The notes beneath the pieces were generated by a model that was not told the origin of the DNA, did not search any database, and saw nothing but the letters and a program-made list of their open reading frames with translations. A program made the translations under genes and the position numbers. From Candidatus Fermentithermobacillaceae bacterium UBA3907 (GTDB lineage: Bacteria > Bacillota > Sulfobacillia > Fermentithermobacillales > Fermentithermobacillaceae): a stretch of 53,469 bases of DNA. The stretch covers positions 653-54,121 of the forward strand of contig DGFF01000068.1 in the NCBI GenBank assembly GCA_002391545.1, given 5' to 3'. Within the stretch, counting starts at the first letter, position 1. Every line of letters begins with the position of its first letter. Shown here in pieces: positions 24,820-32,725 of the stretch.

Positions 24820-25533
24820 ATGGCAGAAGCAAAAGATGAGGGAACAAACGCCGAGAAGCAAACGCCAGACGTAGGTAGACCCTCATATCTTAGGGGCCCA
24901 TTGCCCAAAAAGAGCGATGTTCAACTCGAAGGGGAAACGGTTGCGCCAACAACTGAAGATCTCGATGAAGGGTCGGCTGCTAAAGTAGCAAAGAAGGATG
25001 TACAAGCAGAAGATGTTGAGCTGTACTCATGGAAGGTATGGCTTCTTCCACTTCGTCCCTGGATTTCTGTTTTAGTAGTGGCATCAATTATAGGGTGCCT
25101 AGGTCTTGCGTATTGGGCATTTCCTCAGTTATTCTTTGTATTAATAATGGCAGTTATATTGTTAAATAGGCTCGCGGTCTATCTATTTCCAGTAAAATAT
25201 GTTCTTACAGAAGAAACGGTAGGTTTCCGAACGTTTCTAGCTAGAGATATTCGCTCTTGGGATAAAGTTCTCACCTACTACGAGTTTGAAGACGGGGTAT
25301 TGGTCTCCCATGATACGCGGACGGTGAGAGGACGGCTGAAGTCTGGTTTGTTTTTGTATTACTATCCTGATGGTTCAAATAAAGAGCAGGTGCTCCAAAT
25401 AGTAAAATCAAAACTAAAACCCCCTGACGAAGCGTTTGTGGAAAAGGACCGACTTATTGAACAGCAGAAGAAGGAAAAAGGAGGGGTAGGTTCAGCAATC
25501 GAACGAACTCGTAAAGTCAAATCCAAAAAGTAG
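24820..25533 (+). CDS. Membrane protein with PH-like cytoplasmic domain
   Basis: A 237-residue protein not recognised by name. Residues 1-65 are polar and acidic and probably disordered. Two hydrophobic segments follow (WISVLVVASIIGCLGLAYWA and LFFVLIMAVILLNRLAVYLF), then a bacterial PH-like fold (YVLTEETVGFRTFLARDI, WDKVLTYYEFEDGVLVSHD, LKSGLFLYYYPD), and a Lys-rich tail. It is expected to be anchored with both ends in the cytoplasm. ATG 24820 has GGGGAGG six bases upstream; an ATG one codon earlier is too close. It is the first gene of the GlmL module, so it may tether that system to the membrane. Confidence 0.7.
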   Translation: MAEAKDEGTNAEKQTPDVGRPSYLRGPLPKKSDVQLEGETVAPTTEDLDEGSAAKVAKKDVQAEDVELYSWKVWLLPLRPWISVLVVASIIGCLGLAYWAFPQLFFVLIMAVILLNRLAVYLFPVKYVLTEETVGFRTFLARDIRSWDKVLTYYEFEDGVLVSHDTRTVRGRLKSGLFLYYYPDGSNKEQVLQIVKSKLKPPDEAFVEKDRLIEQQKKEKGGVGSAIERTRKVKSKK

Positions 25534-25556
25534 GCGGCAAATGGCCGGTAATTACT

Positions 25557-25584
25557 GGGATCTCCAGTCTGTTGGGAGGATCCC
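25557..25584 (+). other. Hairpin in the leader of the first GlmL-like gene
   Basis: GGGATCTCC (25557-25565) can pair with GGA/GATCCC (25575-25584) around nine bases, with one bulged G. No T run follows. It may be an mRNA processing or stability element in the 101-base gap. Confidence 0.4.
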
Positions 25585-25634
25585 TAGACGTAGAATGATT
25601 GGCAGTTTGAGATAAGAGTTAAGGAGGGAATCGG

Positions 25635-27569
25635 ATGGAGGATATTGAGCGAAAGGAAGGCGTTGATGAAAGACAAGCAGAGTCTATTCTCGCGACTGAC
25701 GTTGGATCGACGACTACGAAGGCTATACTCATAGAAAAACGTGGTGATGAGTATCGACTGGTGACTCGCGGTGAGATGCCAACAACAGTAGAGGAACCAT
25801 GGGAAGATGTGATGATTGGGGTCAAAAAAGCCATTCGACGTATTGAAGAACTTATCGATAGGCGCATTTTGGATGATTCAGGCAACTTGATCAGGCCGAA
25901 AAGGGGAGAAGAAGGTGTAGACCTCTATGTCTCAACGTCATCTGCAGGTGGCGGATTGCAGATGATGGTTGCAGGCTTAGTTAAAAGTATAAGTGCTAGC
26001 TCGGCTCACCGTGCTGCTTTGGGTGCCGGAGCTGTAGTCTTGGACGTGATCTCAGTAGATGACGGTAGAACACAATCAGAGCAAATTACCAGAATTACAG
26101 AACTGCGTCCTGACATTATCTTGATGTCAGGTGGTGTTGATGGAGGCTCAGTTGCTTATATAGCGTCAATTGCTGAGATCATAAAACAGGCTAATCCCCA
26201 GCCAAGGTTCGGTGCAACGTATAAGTTGCCGCTTATTTACGCAGGAAACAAAGACGCCCAAGACATTGTAGTGGAAATATGTGGCAAAGACATGGATGTT
26301 CACGTAGTCGATAACTTAAGACCCAGGCATGATCTTGAGAATTTAGGGCCGGCTAGAGAGATTATACACGAGATCTTTATGAATCACGTTATGGCTCAGG
26401 CACCTGGCTATGCCACACTAATGGAGTGGGTCGATGCTACTATTATGCCTACTCCAGGCGCAGTTGGAAAACTGATTATGCTCCTTGCTGAAAGGGGTAA
26501 CCAGAACATTATAGGTGTGGATATTGGTGGCGCTACAACTGACGTGTTCTCCAGTTTTGAAGATACTTTCACGAGGACCGTGTCTGCAAACCTTGGGATG
26601 AGTTATTCGATCTGCAACGTTCTAGAAGAAGCAGGTTTTGAAAATATACTGCGCTGGGTGCCATTTGAGGTTGATCGTTCACGCATCTCAGACTGGATCG
26701 CAAATAAGATGATTCGCCCAACAACAGTTCCGCAAACCATGTATCACCTGATAGTTGAGCAAGCTATTGCTAGAGAAGCTCTTCGTTTGAGTTTCGAACA
26801 TCACAAAACCCTTGCCAAAAAGGTTGAACAACAAGAGGTAGGACTCCTAGTTACAGGTCGCTCAACAGTAACATCTGCATCAGGGCGAGATATAATTGAC
26901 ATGATTCATCTAGATATGTTGGTTGGGTCAGGTGGAGCTTTGTCACACGCTCCGAGGCGACAACAAGCTGCCCTCATGCTCATTGATGCTTTTCAACCTT
27001 GTGGCGTTACGTATCTAGCAGTCGACTCCATATTTATGATGCCGCACCTAGGTGTCCTTTCATCAGTTTATCCTGACATAGCTGAAGAAGTCTTCTACAA
27101 AGACTGTTTGGTGAAACTAGGAACTGTTATAGCACCGGTTGGACCGTTTAAACCTGGTAGAGTAACCGCTACAGTTAAGATAAAAATGCCGGACGGGACT
27201 GTATGCGAGCACCAAATCAAAGGTGGGGAGCTTGAAGTTATCCCGCTAGGTGTTGATGAGGTAGCAATGTGTAGGATACAGCCTCACGGTGGGAATATAG
27301 ATGTAGGTGCTGGAAGAGGTAAGGCGATAGAGAAAGAGATTCACGGTGGGTTGGTTGGTATTATCCTAGATGGTAGAGGGCGTCCCTTGGAACTTCCGGA
27401 AGACAATATTGAACGCATTAATTTGGTTACATCTTGGTTTGAGGCGATGGATATTTATCCTATGGATGTCATCCGTGAATTGCAGGAAAAATATCCACCT
27501 ACTAGAACCAGCGCAAGCAATCAAGGAGGGAAGAAGCGTGGCGGACTTTTCAGTAGATCTACCCGATGA
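25635..27569 (+). CDS. MutL/GlmL family ASKHA ATPase, copy 1
   Basis: A 644-residue member of the glutamate mutase MutL (GlmL) family, actin/Hsp70-like ATPases known as companions of B12-dependent carbon-skeleton and amino mutases. The phosphate-1 loop is ATDVGSTTTKAILIE (from about residue 20) and the phosphate-2 loop GVDIGGATTDVFSS (about 296-309); STSSAGGGLQMMVAG, GGVDGGSVAYIAS, IYAGNKDAQD, APGYATLM and VDSIFMMPHLGVL are family-like. No mutase or B12-binding protein is in the window, so a reactivase role is not supported by context. ATG behind AAGGAGGG. It overlaps its partner gene by 32 bases. A paralog lies 2 kb downstream. Confidence 0.88.
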   Translation: MEDIERKEGVDERQAESILATDVGSTTTKAILIEKRGDEYRLVTRGEMPTTVEEPWEDVMIGVKKAIRRIEELIDRRILDDSGNLIRPKRGEEGVDLYVSTSSAGGGLQMMVAGLVKSISASSAHRAALGAGAVVLDVISVDDGRTQSEQITRITELRPDIILMSGGVDGGSVAYIASIAEIIKQANPQPRFGATYKLPLIYAGNKDAQDIVVEICGKDMDVHVVDNLRPRHDLENLGPAREIIHEIFMNHVMAQAPGYATLMEWVDATIMPTPGAVGKLIMLLAERGNQNIIGVDIGGATTDVFSSFEDTFTRTVSANLGMSYSICNVLEEAGFENILRWVPFEVDRSRISDWIANKMIRPTTVPQTMYHLIVEQAIAREALRLSFEHHKTLAKKVEQQEVGLLVTGRSTVTSASGRDIIDMIHLDMLVGSGGALSHAPRRQQAALMLIDAFQPCGVTYLAVDSIFMMPHLGVLSSVYPDIAEEVFYKDCLVKLGTVIAPVGPFKPGRVTATVKIKMPDGTVCEHQIKGGELEVIPLGVDEVAMCRIQPHGGNIDVGAGRGKAIEKEIHGGLVGIILDGRGRPLELPEDNIERINLVTSWFEAMDIYPMDVIRELQEKYPPTRTSASNQGGKKRGGLFSRSTR

Positions 27570-28896
27570 CGTGAAGAAGCAAATCACCCTAATTCGTAAG
27601 ACGCGTAAGTTGCCTTTACCAGGAGAAGTCTTAGTTAATGTGGGAGATATTGTAAAACCTGATACACCGGTGGCAAGGATTGCGGTTAAACCTGGAATTC
27701 CTTGGGTAGTACCGGCAGCTAGATTGTTGGGAATTGAGCCAGATAAGCTTTCTAGTGCAATGCTTAAGGAAGTAGGGGATCGAGTAAAGACCAAGGAAGT
27801 GTTTGCTAGGGCAGATCAAGGACTATACGGACGTAAGGAACTTGAATCCCCGACTGACGGTGTCATAGAGGCAGTATCTGATCGTTCAGGCAGGGTCACT
27901 ATTCGTGAAGAATTTGGGCGTGAAGACCCTCCTGTTACGTTTGATGTTGCTTTTCAGTTGAAGTGCAGACCAGAGGAACTTCCCCAGCATATGCTTAGGA
28001 CAGTAGGACAAGAAGTAAAGAAAGACCAGATGATCGCTAAGAAAGGCGAGGGTCAAGCTTTCTTTACAAAGACTGCTCTTGCACCTGTGTCAGGGGTAAT
28101 ATCGGAGATAAATACCAAAACGGGTACAGTCACTATTTCACGGCCCTTTAAAGAGGTTGTAGTGTATGCCTATATAGAAGGTGAAGTTGTCGAAATCATT
28201 GAGGATCGTGGCTGTGTGATCGAGACCCCAGGGATTAAGATAAACGGTATTTTCGGTCTCGGGCGAGAAACCCATGGGGAGATTAAAGTTCTGGTTGATG
28301 GGCCAGAGCAGGTATTAGAAGCTGACATGATAACAGAGGACTGCAAAGATAAGATAATCATTGGCGGTTCTTTTGCCACTAACGAGGCACTGGACAAGGC
28401 ACTGGAAGTCGGAGTTAAGGGAGTTGTTACAGGCACTGCCAACTACTTTAACCTTACCCAGTCCCTAGGTGTCAAATTGGGTATAGGCATTACTGGGCAA
28501 GAGGATATACCCATAACAGTGGTTTTAATGGAAGGGTTTGGCCATTTGAATATGAGAAGAAGTGTATGGGAAACGTTGGCAGCTCTTGAAGGTATGACTG
28601 CATCTATGAACGGTGCGACCCAGATTAGAGCTGGAGCAATAAGGCCGGAGATAATCGTGCCATTCTTCGGGTATACTGGCGAACTAGCCGAGCCTACTTT
28701 TTATGATGTTGACTTGCGCCAAGGAATGCCTGTGCGTATTGTAAGTGAACCATACTTTGGAGTAGTCGGTGAAGTGGCGGAAATAGTTAAAGAGCCAGTC
28801 ATGATAGAAACAGAAGCTAAGGTTCCTGTGGTTAAGGTGAAGTTGGAAAACGGTGACAAAGTAGTTGTGCCGAGAGCAAACGTGGAGATGATCTAG
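27538..28896 (+). CDS. Uncharacterised lipoyl-like/KOW-like protein, copy 1
   Basis: A 452-residue protein of no known function, partner of the GlmL-like ATPase. N-terminal strands resemble a barrel-sandwich (lipoyl-like) fold: PGEVLVNVGDIVKPDTPVAR. A segment of about 64 residues occurs twice (63-126 and 140-204, e.g. SPTDGVIEAVSDRSGRVTI and APVSGVISEINTKTGTVTI). Then come YIEGEVVEIIEDRGCVIET, an alpha/beta core (IIIGGSFATNEALDKALEVG, ATQIRAGAIRPEIIVP), and a KOW-like C-terminus (GMPVRIVSEPYFGVVGEVAE, VVVPRANVEMI). The longest frame starts at 27370, but AGGAGGG places the start at GTG 27538, matching copy 2. Confidence 0.75.
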   Translation: MADFSVDLPDDVKKQITLIRKTRKLPLPGEVLVNVGDIVKPDTPVARIAVKPGIPWVVPAARLLGIEPDKLSSAMLKEVGDRVKTKEVFARADQGLYGRKELESPTDGVIEAVSDRSGRVTIREEFGREDPPVTFDVAFQLKCRPEELPQHMLRTVGQEVKKDQMIAKKGEGQAFFTKTALAPVSGVISEINTKTGTVTISRPFKEVVVYAYIEGEVVEIIEDRGCVIETPGIKINGIFGLGRETHGEIKVLVDGPEQVLEADMITEDCKDKIIIGGSFATNEALDKALEVGVKGVVTGTANYFNLTQSLGVKLGIGITGQEDIPITVVLMEGFGHLNMRRSVWETLAALEGMTASMNGATQIRAGAIRPEIIVPFFGYTGELAEPTFYDVDLRQGMPVRIVSEPYFGVVGEVAEIVKEPVMIETEAKVPVVKVKLENGDKVVVPRANVEMI

Positions 28897-28959
28897 ACGG
28901 CACAGAACACAATTGCCTCTGGTCTTTTCGCTCGTTCTCATAATTGGGCGATCAACGCC

Positions 28960-28990
28960 TTGGTCAAGCTAAGGTAAGTAGGTGTATAAT
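28960..28990 (+). promoter_or_regulatory. Candidate promoter for the second half of the GlmL module
   Basis: A perfect TATAAT at 28985-28990 has TTGGTC (28960-28965) upstream at a long 19-base spacing. It lies 43 bases before the next gene in a 137-base gap that also holds the small hairpin GGCGATCAACGCC. Confidence 0.5.
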
Positions 28991-29033
28991 ATTACAGTCA
29001 TGGAGTATCTGGGATTATGAGGAGGTGTCATAA

Positions 29034-29471
29034 ATGCTGCAATTTCGTGATCCCATTGATGATGAGAGACGAGACGAGATCATCGAGGCTATGGCAAATC
29101 AGATAGTGCGGTTTGGGATGACAGTCCCTGCCATATTCTTTTTGGAGATGAGCAAGCCACTAAGCTTCATAGGCGGTCAGGCTATGCATTTTTTCGCGCC
29201 AATCGTTGGTGTATTTTTCGATACGTTTGAGGATTATGCTTTCTTCTTCGACAATAGAGATAATGTGGAACTCTTGATTCAGCGTCTGGAATTGGCAGCT
29301 ATGGAAGAAAAGGCCGAAGAAAAGAAGGCAAAAGAAGCCAAGAAAGAATCTAAGAAAGAGACTAAGAAGGCTAAGAGATGGAAGAAGGGTTCTGCACTAG
29401 ATGAAGCTATGAACATGGAAAGCGATGGGAACCGGGAGACTGATTCTCCAGAAGAAGGACCTAAAGAATGA
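29034..29471 (+). CDS. Small conserved-looking protein with Lys/Glu tail
   Basis: A 145-residue protein of unknown function between the two GlmL-like units. The first 85 residues look folded, with a hydrophobic, aromatic centre (MTVPAIFFLEMSKPLSFIGG, MHFFAPIVGVFFDTFEDYAF) and DNRDNVELLIQRLE. From residue 85 on the chain is a charged helix of Glu/Lys/Ala (EEKKAKEAKKESKKETKKAK) and then a loose acidic end. The hydrophobic middle could lie on the membrane surface. GGAGGTG precedes the ATG by eight bases. Its fixed place inside the module suggests a structural or adaptor role; that is inference. Confidence 0.7.
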   Translation: MLQFRDPIDDERRDEIIEAMANQIVRFGMTVPAIFFLEMSKPLSFIGGQAMHFFAPIVGVFFDTFEDYAFFFDNRDNVELLIQRLELAAMEEKAEEKKAKEAKKESKKETKKAKRWKKGSALDEAMNMESDGNRETDSPEEGPKE

Positions 29472-29566
29472 TTCAAGATTTAGAGGATTTACGTAAAGCG
29501 ATGTCGTAATGTACATGGTAGATATTTATCACGATGTTAGTTGGCAGCAAGGGAGGGGAACAGTTC

Positions 29567-31429
29567 GTGCAGGAAGGTAAAACGGTGTTGAACCCAGATG
29601 AGATAAATACTGTTCTGGCAACAGACTGCGGTTCTACTACAACTAAGGCTATCCTCATTGAAAAGGTTGACGATGAGTATCGACTCATTGTGAGAGGTGA
29701 AGCACCTACTACAGTAGAAGCACCTTACGAAGATGTTACTCTAGGTGCGCGAAACGCGATTAGAGAAGTTGAAGAGCTCACCGGTAGGCGTTTTCTTAGC
29801 GACGATGGAGTCATTACTCCTACTCAACCAGATGGTTCCGGGGCTGACATATTCATGTCAACCTCTTCAGCAGGTGGCGGATTGCAGATGATGGTAGCCG
29901 GAGTTGTCAAGACGATGACGGCAGAATCGGCAGCCAGGGCTGCTCTTGGAGCAGGCGCTATAGTTATGGATGTTATTGCAGTTGATGATGGAAGGAAGCC
30001 TCATGAGAAGATCCAAAGGATAAGGCAATTGAGACCAGATATGATTCTTCTTTCTGGAGGAATTGACGGTGGAACTATAACCCACGTCGTAGAAATTGCA
30101 GAGCTTATCGCTGCAGCAGAACCCAAACCTCGTCTGGGAATAGGATACAAACTGCCGGTTATTTACGCTGGCAACAAGTTTGCGAGAAAGCATGTGGAAG
30201 AAATTCTTGGCGAGAAGACGGACTTGAGGGTTGTAGATAATTTAAGACCGGTTTTGGAAAAAGAGGTTCTAGGACCTGCAAGAGAAGCTATCCATAATCT
30301 TTTTATGGAGCACGTTATGGCACAGGCCCCTGGTTACAACAAACTTATGACCTGGACACCTGTACCTATTATGCCAACTCCTGGGGCGGTAGGCAACTGT
30401 ATGCAGACAGCGGCCAAAGAATATGATATGAGCGTCATAGGTGTGGACATAGGTGGAGCTACTACTGACGTCTTTTCAGTGTTCGGCGAATATTTTAATA
30501 GAACGGTGTCTGCAAACCTAGGGATGAGCTATTCCATATGTAATGTGCTTCTTGAAACGGGTCTACCCAACATAATGAGGTGGATTCCGTTTAAGATGGA
30601 TGAGGCGAACCTTAGGAACAGGATCAGAAACAAGATGATTCGACCCACCACCATCCCCCAGACTTTGGACGATCTTATAATTGAACAAGGCATAGCCAGA
30701 GAAGCGCTTCGCCTTGCGTTTGAGCATCACAAAAGTCTCGCGGTAGGGCTTCGAGGTGTTCATAGGGAAAGAACAATCGGGGACGTGTTTGAGCAGACCG
30801 GATCGGGTGAAACGTACATTGATATGATGGAATTGGGTATGTTAATTGGGTCCGGAGGAACACTCTCTCACGCGCCTAGACGGGCGCAAGCCGCTCTTAT
30901 GTTGTTAGATGCTTTTCAACCCGAAGGGGAAACCATGTTAGCGGTTGACTCGATTTTCATGATGCCTCAACTGGGCATACTTGCTACGGTCCATCCGAAA
31001 GCAGCTATGCACGTTTTTGATAAGGACTGTCTGGTGAAATTAGGGACAACCATTGCTCCTTTAGGTCCCAGCAGCAGCAATCTTAAATTTGGAGAACCTT
31101 GTGTGACTGTAACAATTGAATACAATGAGCAAGTCATTGAGGAATCGGTACCTTATGGATCAATGAAGGTTATAAAGATTCCTGAAGAGACGACGGTAGA
31201 CGCTGTCATTCGGCCTGAAAGGCACTTTGATGCTGGCAATGGATATGGACGTGTTGTTGAAACCCAAGTTCACGGTGGCGTAGTTGGCGTGATAATAGAC
31301 TGTCGGGGACGTCCTACTGTTCTTCCAGAAGATCCGGTTTTGAGGAACCAGAAGCTAGTCGAATGGTTTAAAGCTATGGATATGTATCCAGCAGATCTAC
31401 TTGATAAATATGCGGCTCAAGGCGTATAG
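29567..31429 (+). CDS. MutL/GlmL family ASKHA ATPase, copy 2
   Basis: A 620-residue paralog of the gene at 25635, alike along its whole length. Both ATP loops are intact: ATDCGSTTTKAILIE and GVDIGGATTDVFSV, as are TSSAGGGLQMMVAG, SGGIDGGTITHVVE, QAPGYNKLM, ANLGMSYSICNVL and VDSIFMMPQLGIL. The second copy thus looks functional, not a decaying duplicate. Differences concentrate near 395-425 and at the C-terminus, which lacks the basic tail of copy 1. The frame opens at ATG 29534, but GGGAGGGG at 29551-29558 favours GTG 29567, aligning its N-terminus with copy 1. Its partner follows 17 bases later. Confidence 0.88.
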   Translation: MQEGKTVLNPDEINTVLATDCGSTTTKAILIEKVDDEYRLIVRGEAPTTVEAPYEDVTLGARNAIREVEELTGRRFLSDDGVITPTQPDGSGADIFMSTSSAGGGLQMMVAGVVKTMTAESAARAALGAGAIVMDVIAVDDGRKPHEKIQRIRQLRPDMILLSGGIDGGTITHVVEIAELIAAAEPKPRLGIGYKLPVIYAGNKFARKHVEEILGEKTDLRVVDNLRPVLEKEVLGPAREAIHNLFMEHVMAQAPGYNKLMTWTPVPIMPTPGAVGNCMQTAAKEYDMSVIGVDIGGATTDVFSVFGEYFNRTVSANLGMSYSICNVLLETGLPNIMRWIPFKMDEANLRNRIRNKMIRPTTIPQTLDDLIIEQGIAREALRLAFEHHKSLAVGLRGVHRERTIGDVFEQTGSGETYIDMMELGMLIGSGGTLSHAPRRAQAALMLLDAFQPEGETMLAVDSIFMMPQLGILATVHPKAAMHVFDKDCLVKLGTTIAPLGPSSSNLKFGEPCVTVTIEYNEQVIEESVPYGSMKVIKIPEETTVDAVIRPERHFDAGNGYGRVVETQVHGGVVGVIIDCRGRPTVLPEDPVLRNQKLVEWFKAMDMYPADLLDKYAAQGV

Positions 31430-31446
31430 AGGGGAGGAAGGAGTAA

Positions 31447-32574
31447 ATGGCACACGCATATACACCAGGATTAAAGGTTACGGAAAAGGCGGTTATAAGG
31501 AAAACACGACGCCTTCCTATCCCCGGCGAAGTTTTGGTAGAAAAGGGGCAGAAAGTATCACCTGACACAATCGTAGCGAGAACCAGTATCCCAGGTAATC
31601 CGCAGACTGTTAACGTTGCCAATCTTTTGGGCATAGAGGCTACTGATGTTCCAGACTACATGGTCAAAAAGGAAGGGGACTTTGTCGAGGAAGGGGAGGT
31701 TTTGGCACGGTATACTTATTTCTTCGGCCGTTTCAAACGTGAGGTAACGTCACCTGTAACTGGCACAATAGAGATGATCTCAAAAGTTACAGGGCAAGTG
31801 ACACTCAGAGAGCCCCCCATTCCTGTTGAGGTGGATGCCTATATTGAAGGCATAGTAGAGGAGATTATTCCAAGGGAAGGCGTAGTTGTGGTCACTGAAG
31901 GCGCGTTTATACAAGGGATTTTTGGCGTAGGTGGAGAAACTACAGGGACTATAAGAGTTGCAGTTGATTCGCCTGACGATGTGCTCACCGCTTCTCACAT
32001 AGAAAGTGACGATGACGGTAAGGTTGTAGTTGGTGGTTCGCTTATAACCAGCGATGCAATTCAAAGATGTGCAGAAGTAGGAGCGCGCGGTATTGTAGCA
32101 GGTGGCATAATAGATCATGACCTAGTTGAGTACCTAGGTTTTGATATCGGAGTAGCAATTACCGGTCACGAAGACGTACCGGTGACCCTCATAATAACCG
32201 AGGGTTTCGGTCAGATGAAGATGGCGGACAGGACTTTTAACTTGCTAAAGAAACTGTCTGGATTGAGAGCGTGCATAAATGGAGCTACGCAGATCAGAGC
32301 CGGTGTTATGCGCCCCGAGATAATAGTTCCAGGATATGAAGGAGAAGGTGAATCAGCCTCTGATGACCGGTATTTGAGTGAAGGCTTGGTAATTGGAACA
32401 CCTGTAAGAATTATTAGAGAGCCTTATTTCGGGTTGCTTGCTGAGGTTGTAGAATTGCCTCCCGAGCTTCAGCTCATCGAATCCGAATCTAGGGTTAGGG
32501 TTCTCAAAGCGAGGCTGGAAGACGGGACTATAGTTACTGTTCCGAGAGCAAACGTTGAAATAATCGAGGCGTAA
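31447..32574 (+). CDS. Uncharacterised lipoyl-like/KOW-like protein, copy 2
   Basis: A 375-residue paralog of the protein at 27538. It has the same order of parts: PIPGEVLVEKGQKVSPDTIV (lipoyl-like), one copy only of the segment that is doubled in copy 1 (SPVTGTIEMISKVTGQVTL), YIEGIVEEIIPREGVVVVTE, AFIQGIFGVGGETTG, the alpha/beta core VVVGGSLITSDAIQR and ATQIRAGVMRPEIIVPGYE, and the KOW-like end GTPVRIIREPYFGLLAEVVE and VTVPRANVEIIEA. It lacks catalytic motifs I can name. ATG with GGAGGAAGGAG upstream. Last gene of the module before a strong terminator. Confidence 0.75.
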   Translation: MAHAYTPGLKVTEKAVIRKTRRLPIPGEVLVEKGQKVSPDTIVARTSIPGNPQTVNVANLLGIEATDVPDYMVKKEGDFVEEGEVLARYTYFFGRFKREVTSPVTGTIEMISKVTGQVTLREPPIPVEVDAYIEGIVEEIIPREGVVVVTEGAFIQGIFGVGGETTGTIRVAVDSPDDVLTASHIESDDDGKVVVGGSLITSDAIQRCAEVGARGIVAGGIIDHDLVEYLGFDIGVAITGHEDVPVTLIITEGFGQMKMADRTFNLLKKLSGLRACINGATQIRAGVMRPEIIVPGYEGEGESASDDRYLSEGLVIGTPVRIIREPYFGLLAEVVELPPELQLIESESRVRVLKARLEDGTIVTVPRANVEIIEA

Positions 32575-32605
32575 CTGACCTGTGACCAGTCTTCGATTAC
32601 TTGCG

Positions 32606-32645
32606 GGACGACATAGATGCGACCTTTGTCGTCCTTTTTGTTTTT
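32606..32645 (+). terminator. Rho-independent terminator closing the GlmL module
   Basis: GGACGACA (32606-32613) pairs perfectly with TGTCGTCC (32627-32634), followed directly by TTTTTGTTTTT. It marks the end of the module and sits in the 151-base gap before the next gene. Confidence 0.9.
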
Positions 32646-32725
32646 AAAAGAAGGGTAAATTTCTTTTAGCCTTCGGATAGAGGGATACCCTGTCTCGGCG
32701 AAGAACCAATGTATATCATAGGTGT

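Noticed and set aside
27370..27537. N-terminal extension of the first lipoyl/KOW-like protein
   Set aside because: It overlaps the ATPase gene in another frame, has no counterpart in the paralog, and AGGAGGG stands before GTG 27538.
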